Source: Maritimibacter dapengensis
GTDB taxonomy: Bacteria; Pseudomonadota; Alphaproteobacteria; Rhodobacterales; Rhodobacteraceae
Length of the DNA stretch: 64,000 nt
NCBI RefSeq assembly: GCF_019218265.1
Contig: NZ_JAHUZE010000003.1
Location: forward strand, 248,001 to 312,000
Direction: 5' to 3'
Below are positions 16,465 to 25,671 of the stretch, one piece after another (the first letter of the stretch is position 1; the number at the start of each line of letters is the position of its first letter). Below the pieces are notes generated by a model. The model saw only the letters and a program-made list of their open reading frames with translations, was not told the origin of the DNA and made no database searches. Made by a program: the position numbers and the translations under genes.

Positions 16465-17844
16465 ATGACACAGACCGACACACGCAACGATCTTTCCGCC
16501 ATAGTCGCCGCCGACCGCGCGCATGTCTGGCACCACCTGAGCCAGCACAAGCCGTATGAGACGACCGATCCCCGCGTCTATGTCGAGGGCAAGGGGCTGA
16601 CCCTGTGGGATGCGACGGGGCGCGAATTTCTGGATGCGGTTTCGGGCGGGGTCTGGACCGTGAACGTGGGCTACGGGCGCGAAAGCATCGCCGATGCGGT
16701 GCGCGATCAGCTAGTGAAGCTGAACTATTTCGCAGGCGCCGCCGGGACCGTGCCGGGCGCGCTGTTCGCCGAACGGCTGATCGAAAAAATGCCGGGTCTC
16801 AGCCGGGCCTATTATTCCAACTCGGGGTCCGAGGCGAACGAGAAGGTCTATAAGATGGTGCGCCAGATCTCGCACCGTCATCACGCGGGCAAGAAGTCCA
16901 AGATCCTCTACCGCGAACGCGACTATCACGGCACCACCATCGGCACGCTGGCCACATCGGGTCAGAAGCAACGCGCCGAGCAGTACGGCCCGTTCCCCGA
17001 AGGCTTCGTCGAGGTGCCGCATTGCCTGGAATACCGCGCCCAGTGGGATACGGCCGACTATGGACGCCGCGCGGCGGATGCCATCGAAGAGGTCATCCTG
17101 CGCGAAGGGCCCGAGACGGTGGGATGCCTCGTGCTCGAACCCGTCACCGCAGGCGGCGGCGTGATCGTGCCGCCCGAAGGCTACTGGCCGCGCGTGCAGG
17201 AGATTTGCCGCACGTACGACATTCTTCTCCACATCGACGAAGTGGTCTGCGGTCTTGGCCGCACCGGGACGTGGTTCGGGTATCAGAACTTCGGGATCGA
17301 ACCGGATTTCGTGACCATGGCGAAAGGCGTGGCGTCGGGGTACGCCGCCATCGCCTGTACGGTCACGACGCAAGCCGTGTTCGATCTGTTCAAGGACGAC
17401 GCCGCCGACCCGCTTGGGCATTTCCGCGATATTTCGACCTTCGGCGGCTGCACGTCCGGCCCCGTCGCCGCGCTTGAGAACATGCGGATCATCGAGGACG
17501 AAGGGCTGCTCGAGAACACGAAAGCGATGGGCGCGCGGTGTCTGGCCAACCTTCGCGACCTGATGGACCGTCATCCGGTGATCGGGGACGTGCGCGGTAT
17601 GGGTCTGTTCTGCGGGGCCGAGCTTGTGGTGGATCGCGACACGAAAGAGCCGATGGACGAAGCGCGGGTTCAGGCCGTCGTGGCGCATTGCCTGTCGCAG
17701 GGTGTCATCATCGGGGCGACCAACCGTTCGCTTCCGGGTTACAACAACACGCTCTGCCTGTCCCCTGCCCTGACCGTGACCGCCGCCGAGATCGACCGCA
17801 TCACCGGCGCGATCGACGCGGCCCTGACGGCTGTCTTCGGGTAA
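16465..17844 (+). CDS. Taurine-pyruvate aminotransferase-like class III transaminase
   Basis: A 459-residue PLP enzyme very similar in pattern to Roseobacter Tpa: HVWHHLSQHK near the start, SNSGSEANEK for phosphate binding, HIDEVVCGLGRTGTW, and the PLP lysine K287 in MAKGVASGYA. Tpa converts taurine and pyruvate to sulfoacetaldehyde and alanine. There is no sulfoacetaldehyde acetyltransferase (xsc) or taurine transporter nearby, so the physiological amine here may be a different omega-amino compound released by the neighbouring demethylase. It follows that gene by 37 bases on the same strand. Confidence 0.85.
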   Translation: MTQTDTRNDLSAIVAADRAHVWHHLSQHKPYETTDPRVYVEGKGLTLWDATGREFLDAVSGGVWTVNVGYGRESIADAVRDQLVKLNYFAGAAGTVPGALFAERLIEKMPGLSRAYYSNSGSEANEKVYKMVRQISHRHHAGKKSKILYRERDYHGTTIGTLATSGQKQRAEQYGPFPEGFVEVPHCLEYRAQWDTADYGRRAADAIEEVILREGPETVGCLVLEPVTAGGGVIVPPEGYWPRVQEICRTYDILLHIDEVVCGLGRTGTWFGYQNFGIEPDFVTMAKGVASGYAAIACTVTTQAVFDLFKDDAADPLGHFRDISTFGGCTSGPVAALENMRIIEDEGLLENTKAMGARCLANLRDLMDRHPVIGDVRGMGLFCGAELVVDRDTKEPMDEARVQAVVAHCLSQGVIIGATNRSLPGYNNTLCLSPALTVTAAEIDRITGAIDAALTAVFG

Positions 17845-18121
17845 TGTGCGCCGTTGGCCTCGCCAAAAAGACCGTCCTACGAGAAAACCAAACATGCGTC
17901 ATCGGGCCTGTCTTCGGCCACAAATAGTTGCAATATACTGCACAAATGGCACTATAGAGCAGGAATCGATTCTCTCCACATTGCGACGATTGAGGTTCGT
18001 TGTCGGCGGGAAAGATGACTGACGCGCCCGGCCCTTGAGCCAGGCGCTTTCTTCGTCCTGTCGAGCCGAGCGTCCTGCGCGCTTGATTTGCGGGACGGCC
18101 GAGGACGCAAAGGAAACGCTC

Positions 18122-19318
18122 ATGAGCGCTTTCATCCCCTACGGTGCCTACTGGTCCACCCCCTTCGCCCGTTGGCAGGGCTCTTTCGCCCATCTCCATT
18201 CCATCGAGTTTGCGGCTCATGTAACGAAGTCGGCGCTTGCCGAACGTGACATCGGCGTCGAAGCGTTCGATTTCGCAGCCTATGGCCTTACGGTGCCGCA
18301 ATACCGCAGCTTCTACGGCACGCCGTGGTTCACGGCGATGATCGGGGCGACCCACCTTGCAGGACCGACGGTGAACCAGGCCTGCGCGACCGGCGCCCGC
18401 CTTCTGTCGACCGCGATGGGTGAAATGGCGACATCTGGGGTTCAGACCGCTTTGATCGCCAGTGGCGATCGGACATCGAACGGACCCCATGCCTATTACC
18501 CGGCCCCGGACAAGCCGGGCGGCACCGGCATCGGCGAAAACATCGTGATGGAAAGCTTCAATCGCGATCCCTTTGCCAAATGTGCGATGGTGGACACGGC
18601 CGACAACGTCGCGCGGAAGGTCGGGATCACAACCGAGGAACAGCATGAGGTGGCCGCCTATCGGGCGACCCAATACGAAGATGCGCTTAAGGACGACCGC
18701 GCGTTCCAGAAACGCTACATGGCGGCCGCGTTCGCCGTGCCCGACGCGGGGTTTCGCAAGACGATCAAAACTTTGAACGGTGACGAGGGCATATATCCCT
18801 CGTCGCCCGAAAAGATGGCTTCGCTCAAGCCGGTGATGCCTGAAGGGTCGGTGACGTTCGCCGGGCAAACGCATCCGGCCGATGGCTCGGCGGCCCTTGT
18901 CGTCTGCGCGACCGAGGACCGTGCGCGCGATCTGGGAAAGCCGGGCGCGCCGATCATCGAAGTGCTGGCGGTGGCGCAAGGTCGCGACGACGTGGCCCAT
19001 ATGCCCGCAGCCCCGATCCGCGCCGCGCATCGGGCATTGGATCTGGCTGCACTCACCATCGACGACATTGACGTAATCAAGTCGCACAATCCCTTTGCCG
19101 TTAACGACATCGCCTTCGCGCGTGCCTTCGACCTCGACTGGAAAAAGATGAACAACTTCGGTTCGTCCCTCGTCTGGGGCCATCCGCAGGGCCCGACCGG
19201 CCTGCGCGCCCTGATCGAAATGATAGAAGAGCTTGAGATCCGCGGCGGAGGAACCGGGTTATTCCAAGGCTGCGCTGCCGGAGACAGCGCTATGGCCGTG
19301 ATCCTGAAGGTTCGTTGA
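18122..19318 (+). CDS. Thiolase-family acyl-CoA acetyltransferase
   Basis: A 398-residue thiolase fold. The nucleophile is Cys88 in NQACATGAR; the conserved His in GHPQGPTG and a second Cys in QGCAAGDSA complete the active site, with NPFAVND as the family loop. Length is normal. The start ATG at 18122 is preferred over an upstream frame at 18035. It would cleave a 3-ketoacyl-CoA or act in reverse. It lies 277 bases after the aminotransferase and probably has its own promoter; a near-palindrome TGCAATATACTGCA is at 17929-17942. It could serve the acyl-CoA ligase cluster that follows. Confidence 0.85.
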   Translation: MSAFIPYGAYWSTPFARWQGSFAHLHSIEFAAHVTKSALAERDIGVEAFDFAAYGLTVPQYRSFYGTPWFTAMIGATHLAGPTVNQACATGARLLSTAMGEMATSGVQTALIASGDRTSNGPHAYYPAPDKPGGTGIGENIVMESFNRDPFAKCAMVDTADNVARKVGITTEEQHEVAAYRATQYEDALKDDRAFQKRYMAAAFAVPDAGFRKTIKTLNGDEGIYPSSPEKMASLKPVMPEGSVTFAGQTHPADGSAALVVCATEDRARDLGKPGAPIIEVLAVAQGRDDVAHMPAAPIRAAHRALDLAALTIDDIDVIKSHNPFAVNDIAFARAFDLDWKKMNNFGSSLVWGHPQGPTGLRALIEMIEELEIRGGGTGLFQGCAAGDSAMAVILKVR

Positions 19319-19329
19319 CGGCAGTGGTG

Positions 19330-19357
19330 TCCGCCGGTTCCTAAGGGGTCCGGCGGA
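19330..19357. terminator. Hairpin between convergent genes
   Basis: TCCGCCGG (19330-19337) pairs with CCGGCGGA (19350-19357) across a 12-base loop, 11 bases after the thiolase stop and before the end of the convergent glutaredoxin-like gene. There is no T-run, so intrinsic termination is only possible, not shown. Confidence 0.4.
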
Positions 19358-19416
19358 GACCGACAACAACACGGGGTGCGTCAGACCCGTGATCCGGTTG
19401 ACGCAGTTTCGCCGGG

Positions 19417-19794
19417 TCAGGCCGAAGCGGCGGCTTGTTTCAACTCAACGTTTTCGCGCCACAGGGTCATGGCCAGACTGAAGGCCCCGTTCACATAGTT
19501 CTGGTAAACCGTCATCTGAGCGGCGGGCTTGCCCGAAAGCGCCTCGAGCTTGGCGATGATGTCGTCAGATTCATTGATGAAGATGCCCGGCGCCATCTGC
19601 GCGGCGGGAAAGGACACCTTGTCGAGGTGGGCCGACAGCTCGGGTTTGACCGACGTTTCGCCCTCGGTACCTTCGGTGAAATCGCGCACCGTCACCTGAT
19701 CCGCGCTGCCCGATTCCAGCACGAAGATACGGACCTTCAGACAGAAGGGGCAGTTTTCTTTCAAATAAAGAACAGGTTTGAAATCGTCGCTCAT
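19417..19794 (-). CDS. Glutaredoxin/GST N-terminal-domain protein
   Basis: A 125-residue protein starting at the ATG 19794 (AAAGGAAAC ribosome site just before). The N-terminal half is a thioredoxin fold with a CPFC redox motif at residues 15-18 and the cis-proline region QMAPGIFINESDDIIAKLE, as in glutaredoxins and GST N-domains. A short C-terminal helical tail replaces the full GST C-domain. It might reduce disulfides or bind glutathione conjugates. It lies 184 bases downstream of the acyl-CoA ligase on the same strand and may be the last gene of that operon; its role there is unknown. Confidence 0.75.
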   Translation of the reverse strand: MSDDFKPVLYLKENCPFCLKVRIFVLESGSADQVTVRDFTEGTEGETSVKPELSAHLDKVSFPAAQMAPGIFINESDDIIAKLEALSGKPAAQMTVYQNYVNGAFSLAMTLWRENVELKQAAASA

Positions 19795-19978
19795 CTTTTC
19801 GTTTCCTTTTAAGGTGCAGCCGCACAGGGCCACGGTCAGGGTTATGCGTTGCGCGGTGCGGCCTTGCAGGGCGCGCACCGCGCGGGGAACGGGCCACACG
19901 AGGAAGGACGGCGGCCCGCTCATTCGGCGCCGCACCATCCGGCGCGGCGGTGTTTGGGTGATGATCCGTCGCAGTAAT

Positions 19979-21814
19979 TCAGGCCGCCGGGTAGATATTC
20001 CCCTCGTCTTCGGAGAACAGAAGCTCGACCTCGGCCCCGCGGTTCTCAAGGATTTGCCGCTGGTTGAGATAGGCTTTGTCGGTGATTTCGCCGGTGTCCG
20101 GGTTGGGCGGCGCGACAAGGAACCTGGCGCGTCTGGCGTGCATCGAAGACCCGGATTGCGCGGATTTGAGTGCCTTCAAACCCTCGCGCACCTGCGCGCG
20201 CACCGCGTCCGCCGCGAGCACATCGGCCAGCGGCGCGCCCTCGGCCAGACCGGCGATGCGGCGGCAGGCAGGTTCGTTCGGGATCAGAAGAAAGCCGACC
20301 TCGTCGCGGTTGTGACCGGCCACCACGATGTCCTGCACGCAGGGGCTGAGGTGGTCGATCGCCGTCACCCGCAGGCTGCCGACCGATACCCATGTTCCCG
20401 TCGTCAGCTTGAAGTCCTCGACGACGCGGCCATCGAAGAACAGACCCTTGGACGGATCATCCGGGTCGGCCAGCCGCAGCGCATCCCCCATCATGTAAAA
20501 GCCTTCGTCGTCGAACGCCTCGCGCGTCTTTTCGGGGTTCTTGAAATAACCCGGCGTGATGTTCGGCCCCTTGACCCGTACTTCGAGCTTGGTCCCGTTC
20601 GGCACCAGCTTCAGCGTCACGCCCGGCACCGGCAGGCCGATGTTGGCAACGCTGTCCACGGGGAAATGGCAGTGGGTGGCGAGCGGTGCCGTTTCTGTCG
20701 ACCCCCAAGCGGTCGCGACCGGCAATTCGCGCCCGGTCGTCTCGGTCGATTGGCGGCGCAGCTTGGTCCAGGTCGACGCCGGAAGGGCTGCCGCCGCGCA
20801 GAGGCATACGTCCATCGCATAGAACGCTTCACGCAGCTCGGCATCCTCGTCCATCGCTTCGGTCAGGATTTCAAAACCGCGCGGCACGTTCAGCGCCATG
20901 TTGGGCCGCACGTCTTTGATGTTCGCGATGGTGCGCGCGATGATCCCCGGCGCGGGCTTGCCGTCGTCGATGTAGAGCGAACCGCCATTGCGCAGCACCA
21001 TGTTGAAGGCGAAGTTGGCGCCGAAGGTATGGCTCCACGGTAGCCAATCGACGATCACGGGCGGTTTTTCGCGCTGGTAGACCCAGATTTCCCGATGCGC
21101 TTCCTGGTTTGAGGTCAGCATCCCATGCGTGTTGATCACCGCCTTGGGCGTCCCGGTCGAACCCGACGTGAACAGCAGTCGGGCAAGCGTGTCAGGCCCG
21201 ATCGCCGCGTTCGCACGGGCCACCGCGTCCTTGTCGTCGCGGCTGGCATTCTCGAACAGCGTGGCGTCCAGATCACCGTCGGTCTTGGAGGCAAGAAGCA
21301 CACCGGAATGGTGCGGCGCGATGGCGGCAAGCGCTTTGGCGTAAGCAGCGGTCGAGGATACAAACACCACCGCCGGGTCCAATAGCGTGACCATCGCCTT
21401 CAGCTTCGCGTGGTCGGATGAGATCAACGAATAGGCCGTCGAGATGGTGGCGATGGGGATGCCGACATGAAAACTTGCCAGTGTCAGAAGCCCCAGATCG
21501 ACCGCGTTTTCGGACAGGGCCAGAACCGGGCCATCCTTGCCCTTGGCCTGTTCAAGCAGCCACGCGCCAAGCGTTTCGGCACGGGCAAGCGCCTGTGCAT
21601 AGGTCACGCTACGCCAACCGTCGCCCATCCGCTCGGCCAGAAACACGCGGTCGGGGTGCGCGTCTGCCCCGTCGACGAGCCAGTCGGACACCCGCTCCGA
21701 AGCCGCCGGAAGCGTGTAGCCGCTGCTCAGATAAATCGTGCCGTCCTCGGCGGTGCGCGAGACCACGTTCGGCCCAGCAAAAAGGCCGCCCTCGGCCGCT
21801 GTCATGTCGTTCAT
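19979..21814 (-). CDS. Feruloyl-CoA synthetase-like AMP-forming acid-CoA ligase
   Basis: A 611-residue ANL-family ligase. The AMP-binding P-loop is LLFTSGSTGTPKAVINTHG, followed by the hinge region DGRVVEDFKLTTG. The N-terminal pattern, with YLSSGYTLPAASERVSDWL then HPDRVFLAER, matches the feruloyl-CoA synthetase subgroup rather than short-chain ligases. It would activate an aromatic (hydroxycinnamate- or benzoate-type) acid to its CoA thioester. Start ATG 21814 follows GGGGGAGAGAG. It lies 23 bases after ribB on the same strand. The thiolase at 18122 could use its product, and two LigM-like O-demethylases at 27-34 kb fit a methoxylated aromatic theme. Confidence 0.82.
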   Translation of the reverse strand: MNDMTAAEGGLFAGPNVVSRTAEDGTIYLSSGYTLPAASERVSDWLVDGADAHPDRVFLAERMGDGWRSVTYAQALARAETLGAWLLEQAKGKDGPVLALSENAVDLGLLTLASFHVGIPIATISTAYSLISSDHAKLKAMVTLLDPAVVFVSSTAAYAKALAAIAPHHSGVLLASKTDGDLDATLFENASRDDKDAVARANAAIGPDTLARLLFTSGSTGTPKAVINTHGMLTSNQEAHREIWVYQREKPPVIVDWLPWSHTFGANFAFNMVLRNGGSLYIDDGKPAPGIIARTIANIKDVRPNMALNVPRGFEILTEAMDEDAELREAFYAMDVCLCAAAALPASTWTKLRRQSTETTGRELPVATAWGSTETAPLATHCHFPVDSVANIGLPVPGVTLKLVPNGTKLEVRVKGPNITPGYFKNPEKTREAFDDEGFYMMGDALRLADPDDPSKGLFFDGRVVEDFKLTTGTWVSVGSLRVTAIDHLSPCVQDIVVAGHNRDEVGFLLIPNEPACRRIAGLAEGAPLADVLAADAVRAQVREGLKALKSAQSGSSMHARRARFLVAPPNPDTGEITDKAYLNQRQILENRGAEVELLFSEDEGNIYPAA

Positions 21815-21837
21815 TGCTCTCTCCCCCAAATGCGCGG

Positions 21838-22962
21838 TCACGTCGAAGCGCCGTGACCCGCTGTGAGTTTCACGTCTTCAAGGATGGTAAGTCCATAGCC
21901 CTGAATACCCGGCACTTCGTGGTGCGTGTTGGTCAGAAGCCGCATGTCCCGCACCCCGAGCGCCGCAAGAATCTGCGCGCCGGTGCCATAGGCCCGCGCG
22001 TCCATCGCGACAGGGCGGCCAAGGCGGACCTCGGCTTGGACCTCGTCCGGGCCGTCGGGAACCAAGAGGACGACGACGCCGGACCCAGCCTGTGAGATCT
22101 GCTCCATCGCGCGGCGCAGAACGGCCGAACCGGCGTCGCCCTGTCCCAGCAGGTCCCTGACGATGGACAGGTGGTGCATCCGCACCAGCGTCGGCGCACC
22201 CTCGCGCACCTGCCCCTTCTGAAGCGCGACGTGCGTCAGGCCCGAGGCCGCGTCGTGGAAGCTCTTGACGGTCCATGTGCCGCCCACCTCAAGTTCCATC
22301 TCAGTCTCGGCGGTGCAGGTCACGAGGTGATCGTTCTGAAGCCGGTATTCGATCAGGTCGCGAATCGTGCCGATCTTCAGCCCGTGTTTGCGGGCGAACG
22401 GGATCAGATCGTCCAGCCGCGCCATCGTTCCGTCGTCGTTCATGATCTCGCAGATCACGCCGGACGGCTCCAACCCGGCAAGCTTCGCGATGTCGACAGA
22501 GGCTTCGGTATGCCCCGCGCGCACCAGAACGCCGCCGTCGCGCGCGCGCAGCGGAAAGACGTGACCAGGCGACGAAATGGCCTCGGCCCCGTTCTGCGGG
22601 TCGATGGCGGCCTGAATGGTGCAGGCACGGTCGGCGGCGGAAATCCCCGTGGTCACGCCGTGGCGCGCCTCGATCGACACGGTGAACGCGGTCTCGAACG
22701 GCAAGGCGTGAGTCTGCGGCATCGGAGCCAGCCCCAGCGAGTCGCACCGCGCCGCCGTCATGGCGAGGCAGATCAGACCGCGGCCGTGTGTGGCCATGAA
22801 GTTGATCGCCTCCGGGGTCGCTTTCGCAGCCGGGATGACAAGGTCGCCCTCGTTTTCGCGGTCCTCGTCATCGACGAGAACGAACATCCGGCCCTTGCGC
22901 GCCTCTTCGATGATTTCCTCAGCCGAGGCGAGCGGGGAAAAGGTGTCGGTGCCCATGTACAT
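21838..22962 (-). CDS. ribB: 3,4-dihydroxy-2-butanone-4-phosphate synthase with degenerate GTP-cyclohydrolase II domain
   Basis: A 374-residue fusion. Residues 1-210 are a canonical RibB domain with [21 protein letters not shown] and GHTEASVD, which makes the four-carbon precursor of riboflavin from ribulose 5-phosphate. The C-terminal third has the GTP cyclohydrolase II fold, but the zinc-binding motif (normally HxExxTGD with three Cys) is replaced by [14 protein letters not shown], so that activity is almost surely absent, as in many alphaproteobacterial RibBA-like proteins. An alternative ATG is at 22956. Its place beside a flavin-dependent oxygenase/reductase cluster suggests an accessory copy for flavin supply. 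No FMN riboswitch was found upstream. Confidence 0.85.
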   Translation of the reverse strand: MYMGTDTFSPLASAEEIIEEARKGRMFVLVDDEDRENEGDLVIPAAKATPEAINFMATHGRGLICLAMTAARCDSLGLAPMPQTHALPFETAFTVSIEARHGVTTGISAADRACTIQAAIDPQNGAEAISSPGHVFPLRARDGGVLVRAGHTEASVDIAKLAGLEPSGVICEIMNDDGTMARLDDLIPFARKHGLKIGTIRDLIEYRLQNDHLVTCTAETEMELEVGGTWTVKSFHDAASGLTHVALQKGQVREGAPTLVRMHHLSIVRDLLGQGDAGSAVLRRAMEQISQAGSGVVVLLVPDGPDEVQAEVRLGRPVAMDARAYGTGAQILAALGVRDMRLLTNTHHEVPGIQGYGLTILEDVKLTAGHGAST

Positions 22963-23506
22963 GTCAGGCGGCCAGAATCACGGGGCGGCGCGGCAGACCG
23001 TCCACGGCTATGCGGCGCGGCGCGCGACCATTCATGTATGTCATCTGTATGTGGTTCATCGCAATCAGCCCCTCCCCGAGCACAATTCGATTATCGTTCT
23101 CCGGAGTCGTTGATATATCTTTAGCTGCGTTTCGTCCAGAATGAACTTCGCTGGCGCTATGAAGGGAGGCTGTCGGTTAACGCTCCGCTCGCCAGCCTGC
23201 GGCCCCCGGCTCGACCCCGCTCACGATGCGAGGCGCCGTCTGCATGCAGATCGAAGTCTTAAAATACATCAATAATATATCGCTCTATAGCTGTTGCAGG
23301 CCCTGCCGATGAGGTGATCCTCAGACGCGTATGCGCCAAAGCCCCCACCAAATTTCGCCGCCTCGTAGCGGCGCGCGCCACACCCAGCGAGTCGCCCTCA
23401 CAAAAAATTCTCTTTGCTGGAATCATCTTTATGATATATCAGAAACGAAGTCCGGCACCGATGAGGAGATCGCGCCGCCGGACAGGACAACTGGGAGGAA
23501 TACCAA
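22963..23506. promoter_or_regulatory. Divergent control region with three TGATATATCA-like boxes
   Basis: This 544-base gap separates leftward ribB from the rightward flavoprotein operon. It holds TGATATATCT at 23111-23120, TAATATATCG at 23273-23282 and the perfect palindrome TGATATATCA at 23432-23441, spaced about 160 bases apart in otherwise GC-rich DNA. They look like operators for one regulator, perhaps the GntR protein at 26208. I see no conserved open reading frame and no FMN riboswitch here. Confidence 0.45.
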
Positions 23507-24765
23507 ATGAATATTTCCGTTAGCGCAGACGCGCTGTCGGCCGATCTCGCGCGCGAAAAGCAGGACCATCAGAAGATCGTCGATGACATCCTAGCGAAGG
23601 TCGAAGAGATCAGCGGCGCTCTGGAAGAAGAAGCCGCACCCTCGGAAGAACTTGGAAAACTGACGGACAAAGCCGTCGATCTTCTGTTCTCGACCGGGAT
23701 GCCGCAGGCCTACATCCCCAAGGAACTGGGCGGCAAAGGGCTTTTTCCCGGCGAAGCGCAATCGTTCCTGAGCCGCGTCGCCTATTACGACGGCTCGCTC
23801 GCCTGGGTGAACACAATCTTCGCCTGCGCCGGTCTGATGGTGTCATACCTGCCCGAAGACGTGTCCGAAGAGCTGTTCTCGGGCGGCAAACGGATTTCCT
23901 TCAGCGCGGTCAGCAACGGTCAGGGCACCGCGGTCAAGACGGACGACGGCTGGGTCGTGTCGGGTCGGGTCGGTACCGCTATGCCAGCGCGATCAAGCAC
24001 GCAACGCACGTCTTCATGCCCGCGATGAAGGTTATCGACGGCAACCCGGTCCCGCCGCCCTTCGGTATGGGCTTTTTCCTGATCCCGATCTCGGCGGTCA
24101 CGGATCGCGGCAACTGGGACACCATCGGTCTGCAAGCGACCGGCAGCGTGGACATCGAGGTCAAGGATCACCTGATCCCACTGAACCATGAGGTCGACGT
24201 GATGTCGCCGCCGAAACGGGGTGGCCGCGCCGTGTCGGGCGGTATGAACGTGTTGATCCCGACCATGCACCTGGGTTTCGCCATCGGCACCGCCGAGCGC
24301 CTGCTGGACGAGATGAAGACCGTGGGCAACAAAAAGCCGCCGGTGCCGGGCGCGAAATCCATTGGGGAAAAAGACCCGTTCCGCATCGAATACGCCCAAC
24401 ATGCGATGAAAGCGGCGGCGGCCCGTGCGCTGGTCGACGACGTGATGGAAAGCGTGGACAACACCCTTCGCAAGGGCGAGCAACTGTCGACCCGCCAAAG
24501 CACCATGCTGCGCGCGGTCAACATCCACGCCCACGACGTGACGCGCGACATTGCCGAATGGGCGTTCCAGCGCGGTGGCGGCGATGCCCTGCGCGAAGGC
24601 CGGCTTCAGCGGATCATCCGCGACACGCTTGCCGGGTGTCAGCATTTCTTCGCGAACGACCAGAACTACGTGAACGTCGGCTTCGAACTGATGGGCGCGC
24701 CGGACGACCACATCTGGCTCGGCCTGTTCGACTTCGGTCCCATGCCGTCGGCTCCCGCAGCCTGA
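23507..24765 (+). pseudogene. Acyl-CoA-dehydrogenase-like flavoprotein (possible group D monooxygenase), broken by a 5-bp tandem duplication
   Basis: Two frames, 23507-24028 and 24016-24765, together encode one protein of about 418 residues with acyl-CoA dehydrogenase/HsaA-like layout: an N-terminal helical domain, a beta domain around ISFSAVSNGQGTAV, and a C-terminal helical domain with IEYAQHAMKAAAARALVDDV. At 23960-23973 the sequence CGGGTCGGGTCGG contains one extra GTCGG unit; removing five bases restores VSGRYRYASAIKHATH. The flavin reductase two genes later suggests a two-component monooxygenase rather than a dehydrogenase. It is non-functional as read, unless slippage at the repeat restores the frame. 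GGGAGGA precedes the ATG. Confidence 0.82.
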
Positions 24766-24789
24766 TCGCCCACGAAAGGAACACATGAC

Positions 24790-25581
24790 ATGAGTTTGGG
24801 TGAAAATTTCACGCGCGGCGTGGTCGAGGCCTTCGGCTACAAGGTCCCCTATATCGAGGCTGGCGAAGGCGAAGTTCTGATCAGCCTTCCGGGCTCTGCG
24901 GGGCTTGAGATGTCGACGGCCAAGGACGAGCTTGCCAAATCCTATCGCGTCATCGAGCTGGACCCGCCGGGCTGGGGCGAAACCACGCCGCTGGAGGGCC
25001 GGATGCGCCAACGCGACGTGGCCATCGTTCTGGCGGCGGCCATTCAGGAAATGGGGATCGACAGCTACCACCTGCTGGGCACGTCGATGGGCGGGACCAA
25101 TGCTTATTGGCTCGCCTCGCAGTATCCTGATCGGATCAAGTCGATCATTCTCGAGGCGCCGATGCTGTTCACCGGCCCGGACGAGTTGATCGACCCCAGC
25201 GGGCTTCAGATGATCGAGGCGTTGGTCGGCGGGATGCCCATTCCGGATATGTCCGGCTACCCGGCCCCGCCGCCCCATCCCAACAAACCTTGGGCGGACG
25301 AGGCGTTTTTTCGCGAACAGATGCGGCGGCGTTTCGTCATGATGGCGAAGTCTGACCATTCCTACGACGCGCCCGAGCTTCGGGCCTTCGCGCAGACGTC
25401 CGAGATCCCGACCCTGCTTCTGTTCGGAACCGAGGAAGAGATCCTGAACCAAGGCTACCCCGAGCATTTCAAATCGCGCGTGCCGAACGGCAAGGTCAGT
25501 ATTCTGGAGGGCGGGATTCACGACCTTCAGAACTCGGTCCCCGATGCGTTCGTGGCCGAAGTGAAAGCCCATATCGGCTAA
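24790..25581 (+). CDS. Alpha/beta-hydrolase
   Basis: A 263-residue alpha/beta-hydrolase fold protein. The nucleophile elbow is GTSMGG with Ser99; the acid is probably in the LLFGTEEEI strand-loop, and His244 in GGIHDLQN is the catalytic histidine. The oxyanion region LPGSAG is at residues 33-38. It sits 24 bases after the flavoprotein and 90 bases before the flavin reductase, so the three form one operon. Such hydrolases cleave C-C bonds of ring-fission products or esters in aromatic pathways. Substrate is unknown. Confidence 0.85.
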   Translation: MSLGENFTRGVVEAFGYKVPYIEAGEGEVLISLPGSAGLEMSTAKDELAKSYRVIELDPPGWGETTPLEGRMRQRDVAIVLAAAIQEMGIDSYHLLGTSMGGTNAYWLASQYPDRIKSIILEAPMLFTGPDELIDPSGLQMIEALVGGMPIPDMSGYPAPPPHPNKPWADEAFFREQMRRRFVMMAKSDHSYDAPELRAFAQTSEIPTLLLFGTEEEILNQGYPEHFKSRVPNGKVSILEGGIHDLQNSVPDAFVAEVKAHIG

Positions 25582-25671
25582 GCCAAGGGCCGGGGTGCGC
25601 GCGTTGCGCCCCGGCCACCCTGCCCCGCCTCCCCTGTACCGGGCAGACCACTCCGATCAAAGGACTGTGCC

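Noticed and set aside
14031-16550. 839-residue reverse frame opposite the FAD-GcvT gene
   Set aside because: It mirrors a real gene with strong motifs on the other strand and has no family pattern of its own.
22963-23506. Possible FMN riboswitch upstream of ribB
   Set aside because: On the ribB strand I find neither the conserved AGGG...GGTGAAATTCC-type core nor the matching stems, so I reject it.
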